Of a stretch of 11,493 nt of DNA, positions 6,112 to 11,493 are shown piece after piece (position 1 is the first letter of the stretch; every line of letters begins with the position of its first letter). Under the pieces are notes generated by a model. That model had not been told where the DNA came from. It worked only from the letters and a program-made list of their open reading frames with translations, and made no database searches. A program made the position numbers and the translations under genes. Source of the DNA: Planctomycetota bacterium (GTDB lineage: Bacteria; Planctomycetota; Planctomycetia; Pirellulales; UBA7805); the NCBI GenBank assembly GCA_030605285.1, contig JAUWIQ010000021.1, positions 1 through 11,493 of the forward strand, given 5' to 3'.

Positions 6112-6705
6112 ATGCCCCGAATCGCCACCACACATCGTCAAACTGAGGAGACAGAGATCCAAGTCACCGTAAACCTCGACGGGGATGGCAGCTCCAATAT
6201 CCGAACCGGCATTGGCTTTCTGGATCATATGCTCACGCTTTTGGCCAAGCACAGTTGCATTGATCTCACGCTTACCGCCAACGGGGATCTGCATATCGAC
6301 CAACATCATACCGTCGAAGATGTGGGGATTTGCTTGGGACAAGCGATGAAAGAAGCGCTTGGCGACAAATCCGGAATACGTCGATACGGACACTTCACCC
6401 TTCCGATGGAGGAGACTCTGGCGACTGTTGCCATTGATCTGTGCGGTCGTTACGCATTTGGCTTTCGAGCAGAATTTGCGACTCCAACCATTGGTGACTT
6501 CGATAGTCAGCTCGTCGAAGATTTCTGCCAAGCGTTTGCTGCCAACCTGCTCTGCAACCTCCACGTGGTTGTCCACTACGGACGGAATAGTCACCATGTA
6601 AGTGAAGCGATCTTCAAGGCGACAGCTCGGGCACTGCGGATGGCAGTCGAGCGTGATGACCGCGTCGTTGGTGTTCCAAGCACCAAGGGCACTCTCAGCA
6701 GTTGA
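6112..6705 (+). CDS. hisB: Imidazoleglycerol-phosphate dehydratase
   Basis: Converts D-erythro-imidazole-glycerol phosphate to imidazole-acetol phosphate in histidine biosynthesis; Mn-dependent cytoplasmic enzyme. The 197-residue length is that of the monofunctional enzyme, without the phosphatase domain fused in E. coli HisB. Signatures in order: GIGFLDHML (33-41, with His39), DQHHTVED (63-70, metal ligands His65, His66, Glu69), CGRYAFGF (111-118), [16 protein letters not shown] (155-170, His161, His162, Glu165), and the C-terminal PSTKG (189-193). All expected metal-binding residues are present. ATG 6112 has no good Shine-Dalgarno but starts exactly where the family does. No other his gene is in the window. 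It converges with the phosphofructokinase gene, whose stop is 60 bp away. Confidence 0.97.
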   Translation: MPRIATTHRQTEETEIQVTVNLDGDGSSNIRTGIGFLDHMLTLLAKHSCIDLTLTANGDLHIDQHHTVEDVGICLGQAMKEALGDKSGIRRYGHFTLPMEETLATVAIDLCGRYAFGFRAEFATPTIGDFDSQLVEDFCQAFAANLLCNLHVVVHYGRNSHHVSEAIFKATARALRMAVERDDRVVGVPSTKGTLSS

Positions 6706-6765
6706 TTGCCAACCTTGGATCAACCCCAATCGAGAATCGAAGGGACCTTGCCTGCAAACTGCAAG

Positions 6766-8088
6766 CTAACGCTCGTTGGCGTACGTCTCGAGAAATCTCG
6801 CCAGTTGCTGGAAATCTGAACCTGATTGGATGTAACGCACTGTCGTTACAAGTGTCTCTGGATTCACCAGTTGTTCAAATGGAACGTACGTTAATTCTAA
6901 CTGTCCCTTAACCGAAACCATGACTCCATTCAGCCGATGTTCCACCAAAGCTCGATAGGCACCCACACCCAACTGACTGCCCAACATCACGTCAAAGGCG
7001 TGCGGCTTAGCACACCTCGATTCGTAGCCCAATTGCAGGGGGGTAATTTTTTTGGGATTCCCCGTTTGGCGTTGAAATTCTTCGCTCACCATGGCCGCCA
7101 GCTTGCGACCAAGATCAATCTTTGCAATCGCTATGTGGCCATGATCGTCACGCGGGACCCCGCGGAGATATTGTTCGGGTAGAAATTCTGCAAGGCCTTC
7201 AGCGACCACAATTACCCCAAATTGTTTGCGGTCCTGTTCTTCACGAATCCGCATCGTCTCAACGATACGTTGAATGACGTTTTTGACATTCATAATGGGC
7301 CGGACCAGAACTTGGCCGGTCTCGGGATCCACCACTTCTTCCTCCTCCCGATATTTACCCACGATGTCCTCGATACTAATCACCAGACTTGCTTCTCCAG
7401 CAATGGCCGCACCATAGGCCAGCCAGCCAGCACTACGCCCCATGGTTTCGGCGAGAAAATATGTCTTGTTGGCCTCGGCATCCATGACCACGTTGCGTAT
7501 TTCATCTGCTAACGTCTCGACTGCGGTGAAGTATCCAAATGTAAAATCGATACCGGAATAATCATTGTCAATTGTTTTTGGCAGATGGATGATAGGTATC
7601 CTATGAGCGCTTGCCGGCAGAAGGTCCTGGAACATCTTCAGCTTATTGGCAGTCTTGAGCGTGTCGTCGCCACCAATTGAGATCAATGCATCCACGTCTA
7701 ACGAACAAAGCCCCTCGTAAACCGCACGCAACGGCGCCGTTCGTTTGGGATCCTTGAGGTATCCCGGATTGGAGACCTGTTTACCCGGGTTGTCACGCGC
7801 AGTTCCAATCATAATACCCTGTGAGTTGCGAGTGCGCCGCAAGGCCTTTTGATCGACCACGATGTAGTCTCGGTCCCGCTGCATGGGCTGGTTTGGGCCG
7901 AAATGGATCAAACCAGAATAGCCGTATTTAATCCCTAGGACATCAATCCCATTCCGCAAAAATGAGATCGCAGCCGCCGAGATTACAGCATTTGCAGCGG
8001 GAGCAGGTCCACCGGCAAAGACAATGGCGACGCGGCGGAAACTTGTCTCCGCTACTGGGGGCGGGGAAAGCGATGAGTCGGGGGACAT
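6766..8088 (-). CDS. pfp: 6-phosphofructokinase, PPi-dependent type
   Basis: Phosphorylates fructose 6-phosphate to fructose 1,6-bisphosphate; the active-site sequence points to pyrophosphate, not ATP, as donor, which makes the step reversible. The opening AGGPAPAANAVI (25-36) matches PPi-type enzymes. GGDD (139-142) has the second Asp where ATP enzymes have Gly (GGDG), and PKTIDND (170-176) has Lys where ATP enzymes have Gly (PGTIDND); both are the accepted donor determinants. MGRSAGW (216-222) is part of the sugar-phosphate site. The 440-residue length fits. The first 15 residues are a Ser/Pro-rich extension. The start is fixed by GGAG 7 nt before ATG 8088. It lies 203 nt downstream of accC on the same strand and likely has its own promoter. 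Confidence 0.93.
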   Translation of the reverse strand: MSPDSSLSPPPVAETSFRRVAIVFAGGPAPAANAVISAAAISFLRNGIDVLGIKYGYSGLIHFGPNQPMQRDRDYIVVDQKALRRTRNSQGIMIGTARDNPGKQVSNPGYLKDPKRTAPLRAVYEGLCSLDVDALISIGGDDTLKTANKLKMFQDLLPASAHRIPIIHLPKTIDNDYSGIDFTFGYFTAVETLADEIRNVVMDAEANKTYFLAETMGRSAGWLAYGAAIAGEASLVISIEDIVGKYREEEEVVDPETGQVLVRPIMNVKNVIQRIVETMRIREEQDRKQFGVIVVAEGLAEFLPEQYLRGVPRDDHGHIAIAKIDLGRKLAAMVSEEFQRQTGNPKKITPLQLGYESRCAKPHAFDVMLGSQLGVGAYRALVEHRLNGVMVSVKGQLELTYVPFEQLVNPETLVTTVRYIQSGSDFQQLARFLETYANER

Positions 8089-8206
8089 ATTGATTCTCCG
8101 TAAAATCGAACCCGTCTGCGACGAGGAGATTTCGTACGACCTGCTATTTTATCGCGGTTGAGAAAAACAACCACTCTCCCTATGAGCAGATTCGGCCAAC
8201 CAAACG

Positions 8207-8226
8207 AAAAACGCTCAGCGACTGAG
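8207..8226 (-). terminator. Weak terminator-like hairpin after accC
   Basis: On the - strand CTCAG (8226-8222), loop TCG, CTGAG (8218-8214) is followed by CG and five T (8211-8207). The 5-bp stem is short. Its position 66 nt past the accC stop suits the end of the accBC operon. A second small inverted repeat, GGTTG/CAACC (8156-8160/8168-8172), lies between it and the phosphofructokinase start. Confidence 0.35.
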
Positions 8227-8291
8227 ACAAGCTCTGGGTAGACCAAGAGAATAGTATCCGCGGATCCTTTGCGGGGTTTTACTGGGAGCGA

Positions 8292-9635
8292 TCAATTGCC
8301 CCACGTCCGCTCTACAAAGGTCGTGTCGATCCGCGCTTCTGCAAACGCAGAATGTCTGAGGATTTCCTGATGACGGGATCTGGTGGTCATAATGCCTTCC
8401 ACTTGCAACTCATCCAGAGCCCGGAGCATGCAATCGATCGCCTCCTGCCGCGTCGGCTGATGGACAATGATCTTCCCCACCATCGAATCATAATGGGGAG
8501 ATACCGTATACCCAGCATAGGCATGAGAATCGAACCGCACCCCAGGTCCACCCGGCACGATCATCTGAGTGATGCGTCCTGGCGATGGCTGGAAATTCTT
8601 CTCGGGATCCTCTGCGTTGATCCGGCACTCAATTGCTGCCCCCGAAAGCGTAATGTCTTCTTGCCTGAATGGAAGTTCCTCACCACTAGCGATACGTAGT
8701 TGGGTTATTATCAGATCAATCCCCGTCACCATCTCCGTAACCGGATGCTCCACTTGGATACGGGCGTTGACTTCAATGAAGTAGAAATTACCCTCACTAT
8801 CAATAATAAATTCGACGGTTCCAACATTGGTATAATTAGCCGCTCGAACCATCTTGACCGCGGCATCGCAGATCGCCTCTCTTGTTTTCTGGTCAAGATG
8901 CGGTGCAGGGCTTTCCTCAATCAATTTTTGATGCCGTCTCTGAACGCTGCAATCTCGCTCCCAAAGATGAACCACATTGCCGTGATGGTCGGCCACCACC
9001 TGGACCTCAATATGTCTGGGATGCTCAATATATTTTTCCAGGTAGATGCTGGCGTCACCGAAGGCAGCTTCCGCTTCCCGCTGGGCCTGCTGCAGTGCCT
9101 GCTTGAGTGCCAGATTGTTCAAAGCCACCCGCATCCCTTTACCACCGCCTCCCGCCGAAGCCTTGACCAGAACGGGAAATCCGATTTCGTGCGCGATTTC
9201 TAGTGCCATCGCTTCATTGTCAATCAACCCCTTGCTGCCGGGCACCACGGGGACCCCCGCCTCCCGGGCCAATAGCCGGGCACGATTTTTGTCCCCCAGC
9301 AGATTCATCGCTTCTGGAGAAGGGCCGATAAAGTCGATCTTGCAGCTGCGGCATATTTCATTGAAGTGCGCGTTTTCGGCTAGAAATCCATATCCCGGGT
9401 GGATCGCCTGCACATTACCGACTTCAGCGGCACTGATGACACGATCAATTTTCAGATAACTTTCTGCACTACGCGCCGGGCCAACACAGAAAGCCTCGTC
9501 CGCAAGTTCAAGATAGTGGGCGTCTCGATCCGCCTCACTATAGATCGCGACGGATTCGATCCCTAAATCTCGACACGCGCGGATAATCCTTAGGGCAATC
9601 TCGCCACGATTCGCTATGAGAATTCTCTTGTACAT
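8292..9635 (-). CDS. accC: Biotin carboxylase subunit of acetyl-CoA carboxylase
   Basis: Uses ATP and bicarbonate to carboxylate the biotin on AccB, the first half-reaction of malonyl-CoA synthesis. At 447 residues it has the length of bacterial AccC. It aligns almost number for number with E. coli AccC: Lys116, Lys158 before the Gly-rich loop AGGGGKGM (161-168), His208, Glu275, Glu288, Arg292, Glu296 and Arg338. The ATP-grasp core and the family opening [16 protein letters not shown] are intact. The usual NTRIQVEH is NARIQVEH (290-297), a substitution I regard as tolerated. The ATG is 6 nt after the accB stop with no clear Shine-Dalgarno, suggesting translational coupling. No accA or accD is in the window. 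Confidence 0.97.
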   Translation of the reverse strand: MYKRILIANRGEIALRIIRACRDLGIESVAIYSEADRDAHYLELADEAFCVGPARSAESYLKIDRVISAAEVGNVQAIHPGYGFLAENAHFNEICRSCKIDFIGPSPEAMNLLGDKNRARLLAREAGVPVVPGSKGLIDNEAMALEIAHEIGFPVLVKASAGGGGKGMRVALNNLALKQALQQAQREAEAAFGDASIYLEKYIEHPRHIEVQVVADHHGNVVHLWERDCSVQRRHQKLIEESPAPHLDQKTREAICDAAVKMVRAANYTNVGTVEFIIDSEGNFYFIEVNARIQVEHPVTEMVTGIDLIITQLRIASGEELPFRQEDITLSGAAIECRINAEDPEKNFQPSPGRITQMIVPGGPGVRFDSHAYAGYTVSPHYDSMVGKIIVHQPTRQEAIDCMLRALDELQVEGIMTTRSRHQEILRHSAFAEARIDTTFVERTWGN

Positions 9636-9641
9636 TGATAG

Positions 9642-10106
9642 CTACGCCGAGACATCCACTTTAAAGAGCGCTTGTCCGTACTCGACAGGATCACCATTTT
9701 CGACAAGGGCTGCAACAATCTTGCCGGAAACCTCTGCGGGTATTTCATTAAATACCTTCATCGCCTCAATAATACAGACGGGCGAATCGGGCCCGACATG
9801 GTCGCCAATCTTTACAAAGGGTGCCGCTTCTGGAGACGACGAGACATAGAATGTGCCCACCATCGGGCTCTTAATTACCGCTAAAGCCGCTTCGTCGGTA
9901 CCAAGGCCCACAGAAGCCTGAGGGGCCAACTGCACCGGGGTCGTCGGGGATGGCGCCTGCACGACAACGTCACCACCACGACGCAGCCGGATCCGCTGTT
10001 CGCCCTGTTCCAAATCGACCTCGGAAAGGTCATGTTCCTTCATCAGTTGCACGAGTCGGCGAATCTTTTTGACATCAAAGACATCGCCTAAACCTGACGC
10101 TGTCAT
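9642..10106 (-). CDS. accB: Biotin carboxyl carrier protein of acetyl-CoA carboxylase
   Basis: Carries the biotin that shuttles CO2 from AccC to the carboxyltransferase. The protein has 154 residues, the usual AccB size. The N-terminal helix-rich segment (DVKKIRRLVQLMKEHDLSEV) is followed by a Pro/Ala/Thr linker (about 50-75) and the C-terminal biotinyl domain from about 77. That domain opens AVIKSPMVGTFY and contains the biotinylation motif EAMKV, with the acceptor Lys at residue 117. The start chosen is ATG 10106, because AGGGAG at 10118-10113 lies 6 nt in front of it. The in-frame ATG 10112, two codons upstream, touches that site and is a poorer choice. accC follows after 6 nt and the peptidase gene ends about 60 nt upstream. 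Confidence 0.96.
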   Translation of the reverse strand: MTASGLGDVFDVKKIRRLVQLMKEHDLSEVDLEQGEQRIRLRRGGDVVVQAPSPTTPVQLAPQASVGLGTDEAALAVIKSPMVGTFYVSSSPEAAPFVKIGDHVGPDSPVCIIEAMKVFNEIPAEVSGKIVAALVENGDPVEYGQALFKVDVSA

Positions 10107-10118
10107 AGGCATCTCCCT
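10107..10118 (-). promoter_or_regulatory. Ribosome binding site deciding the accB start
   Basis: On the - strand AGGGAG (10118-10113) is followed by 6 nt and then ATG 10106. The competing ATG at 10112 directly abuts the AGGGAG, so it is too close to be used efficiently. Confidence 0.65.
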
Positions 10119-10166
10119 AGAAGCTTATTTTCCGAGATCCAACTGTTACTGCTTTAACCTGTCCAC

Positions 10167-11267
10167 TCAAACGAGAAACGTCGCCGCACTGTCCCAGTCT
10201 TTCGGCAAGCGGGTAAGGACCTCGCAGCCGTCCCGAGTCACCAACACATCATCCTCTATACGAACACCCCCAATATCAGGCAAATATATACCTGGCTCCA
10301 CCGTGACCACCATGCCCGCTTTGAGCGGTTCGGTATTGACGGTAGAGAGCCGCGGCCCCTCGTGGATGTCCAGACCAATGCCGTGGCCCAACCCCTGCCC
10401 GAAGTACTTGCCAAACCCGGCATCCGCAATGACCTTTCTCGCCACGGCATCCACTTCGGCACAGATCGCACCAGGACGAATGGCCTTGATGGCCCGTTGT
10501 TGTGCTTTCAACACAAGTCGATATATACGTTCAAGTTTGGGCGAAATTTTACCGGTGAGCAATACACGCGTCAAGTCGCTCTTGTATACATCGGCCGAAT
10601 CGGCGCCCCAGTCGATCAACAACAGGCCATGCCCGCAGAGCGGAATATCCTGGGGTCTGGCATGGGGCAGGGCGCTGCGCGGGCCAATCGCCACGATCGG
10701 GGGAAAACTACAACCTCGACCGCCAAAACGCCGGATCTCACTTGCCAAAGCGTGGGCCACTGTCCGTTCATGCTCTTCGGCTCGCAGTCCACAGCGGATT
10801 ACTTGAAACGATCTCTCTGCAAGCATGACCGCAGTTCGGATCGACCGAATTTCATCGCGATCTTTGATCCTCCGCAATCGCTCTACCATTTCCTGGCAGC
10901 GGACCCACTGCACCGCGTCAATTCCCTCTACCAACGACCCGTACAAGCCCACCGTCAAGGAATCGGATTCGAAACCCACTGCCTTACATTTCGCCCGTCG
11001 CAACACCTTACGAATCGAGGCAAGCATCGCGGTTCCCGGAGGCCGAATTTCCAAATCCATTCCTGGACATTCTTCCTGGAGTTGGGTGGTATATCTTGGA
11101 TCCGAGAGCACAATCTCGCCGGCGGGTAGGATCAATAAAAAACTATCCTCGCCGGTAAACCCGCTGAGATAAGTTACATTTGTAAAGTTGGTCACTAAAA
11201 AACCATCGACACCCGATTTTTTAATGAGCCTTCGCAATCGATCCCGTCGCAATTGATATCGACTCAT
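10167..11267 (-). CDS. Xaa-Pro peptidase (M24B, PepP/PepQ-like)
   Basis: Cytoplasmic dinuclear-metal peptidase of the M24 family, cleaving Xaa-Pro bonds in small peptides; whether it is an aminopeptidase or a prolidase cannot be decided here. It has 366 residues in two domains. The N-terminal creatinase-like domain (about 1-130) starts YQLRRDRLRRLIKKSGVDGFLV. The pita-bread catalytic domain carries the five metal ligands: Asp219 (LLLIDWGA), Asp231 (YKSDLTR), His295 (GQGLGHGIGL), Glu324 (TVEPGIYL) and Glu338 (VRIEDD). The spacing between the first two Asp is 12, one more than the usual 11, implying a one-residue insertion. It lies upstream of accB in the same direction, an arrangement known in many bacteria (often with efp between, absent here). 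No Shine-Dalgarno is visible; the start is 8 nt after a possible upstream ORF. Confidence 0.92.
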   Translation of the reverse strand: MSRYQLRRDRLRRLIKKSGVDGFLVTNFTNVTYLSGFTGEDSFLLILPAGEIVLSDPRYTTQLQEECPGMDLEIRPPGTAMLASIRKVLRRAKCKAVGFESDSLTVGLYGSLVEGIDAVQWVRCQEMVERLRRIKDRDEIRSIRTAVMLAERSFQVIRCGLRAEEHERTVAHALASEIRRFGGRGCSFPPIVAIGPRSALPHARPQDIPLCGHGLLLIDWGADSADVYKSDLTRVLLTGKISPKLERIYRLVLKAQQRAIKAIRPGAICAEVDAVARKVIADAGFGKYFGQGLGHGIGLDIHEGPRLSTVNTEPLKAGMVVTVEPGIYLPDIGGVRIEDDVLVTRDGCEVLTRLPKDWDSAATFLV

Positions 11268-11275
11268 AGAAATGT

Positions 11276-11443
11276 CTATTCAGCAAAAGGCCCGGGCGTG
11301 ACAACGGACGGATTCTCGACAGAATCATCCTCCGGTTCAGGACCCCCTCCCCGGAAGCCATAATTCGACCGCAACAGGAACCAACGTGTCAAGCCACCCA
11401 AAAGGTGCTGTCCCGTTTCGGGTTCACCGTACTCGATGGCGAA
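11276..11443 (-). CDS. Possible small protein gene upstream of the peptidase, start unclear
   Basis: A 55-codon open frame that ends in TAG (11278-11276) 8 nt before the peptidase ATG. Its translation looks protein-like: GEPETGQHLLGGLTRWFLLR, then a Gly-rich turn NYGFRGGGPEPED, and an acidic tail ending in VVTPGPFAE. No family is recognised. An in-frame stop lies at 11446-11444, and there is no ATG or GTG in the frame. The only starts are ATC near 11437 (rare) or TTG near 11401. An ATG at 11447, with AGGTG 3 nt before it, opens another frame that stops after 7 codons. Either a non-canonical start, a frameshift, a sequencing error, or a non-coding frame would explain this. The close coupling to the peptidase gene favours something real. 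Beyond 11447 to the window end I see nothing certain. Confidence 0.35.
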   Translation of the reverse strand, partial: FAIEYGEPETGQHLLGGLTRWFLLRSNYGFRGGGPEPEDDSVENPSVVTPGPFAE

Positions 11444-11493
11444 TCATGGACACCTAGGGTACGATAACGTCTATGGATCCACAGCAAGTAAAA

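Noticed and set aside
5761..6729. Long - strand open frame of 322 codons across hisB and its leader
   Set aside because: It is antisense to a clear hisB, shows no domain or signal, and has the low-complexity Cys/Arg-rich look of a shadow frame.
8052..8246. 64-codon - strand ORF between accC and the phosphofructokinase gene
   Set aside because: It overlaps the phosphofructokinase start in another frame, spans a terminator-like hairpin and is Arg-rich; treated as spurious.
10069..11172. Long + strand open frames opposite the peptidase and accB
   Set aside because: They are antisense to well-conserved genes with intact catalytic residues and have Ser/Pro/Arg-rich composition typical of shadows.
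11473..11493. ATG near the right edge opening MDPQQVK on the + strand
   Set aside because: Only seven codons are visible and no good ribosome binding site precedes it; it might be a divergent gene start but cannot be supported.

Overview
The window looks like chromosomal DNA of a planctomycete (best guess Pirellulales-like). The basis is soft: moderate GC content, a PPi-type phosphofructokinase, a BY-kinase-like ATPase with Arg in place of the Walker A Lys next to an ExeA-type ATPase, few strong Shine-Dalgarno sites, and many CGATCG palindromes. No tRNA, rRNA, transposase, integrase or CRISPR array was seen.

Layout. (1) 1-2260, + strand: a CpsD/Wzc-like P-loop ATPase followed 45 nt later by an ExeA/GspA-like AAA ATPase. 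This pair is typical of exopolysaccharide or PEP-CTERM/exosortase loci, and the rest of such a locus would lie left of position 1. (2) 2261-2800: a gene-poor stretch holding a sigma-54-like -24/-12 element, a long hairpin, a 14-codon ORF with a very good ribosome binding site, and a strong intrinsic terminator. Together these read as a transcription unit of about 200 nt. (3) 2801-3019, +: a 72-codon winged-helix protein of the DUF2582 type. (4) 3131-5711, -: an orphan NarL/FixJ response regulator followed by a large exported metzincin-like zinc metalloprotease. (5) 5712-6111: a 400-nt divergent intergenic region rich in hairpins in front of hisB. (6) 6112-6705, +: hisB. (7) 6766-8088, -: a PPi-type phosphofructokinase, convergent with hisB. 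(8) 8292-11278, -: an operon reading, in transcription order, a possible 55-codon ORF without a canonical start, a Xaa-Pro peptidase (M24B), accB and accC.

How the genes work together. accB and accC encode the biotin carrier and biotin carboxylase of acetyl-CoA carboxylase; no carboxyltransferase genes are in the window. The M24B peptidase beside accBC is a widespread arrangement, often with efp in between; efp is absent here. hisB and pfp are stand-alone housekeeping genes. The response regulator probably shares a transcript with the secreted protease and may regulate it, but no partner kinase is present. The least explained parts are the small-transcript candidate at about 2485-2710, the metalloprotease of unplaced family, the structured hisB leader, and the ORF upstream of the peptidase.
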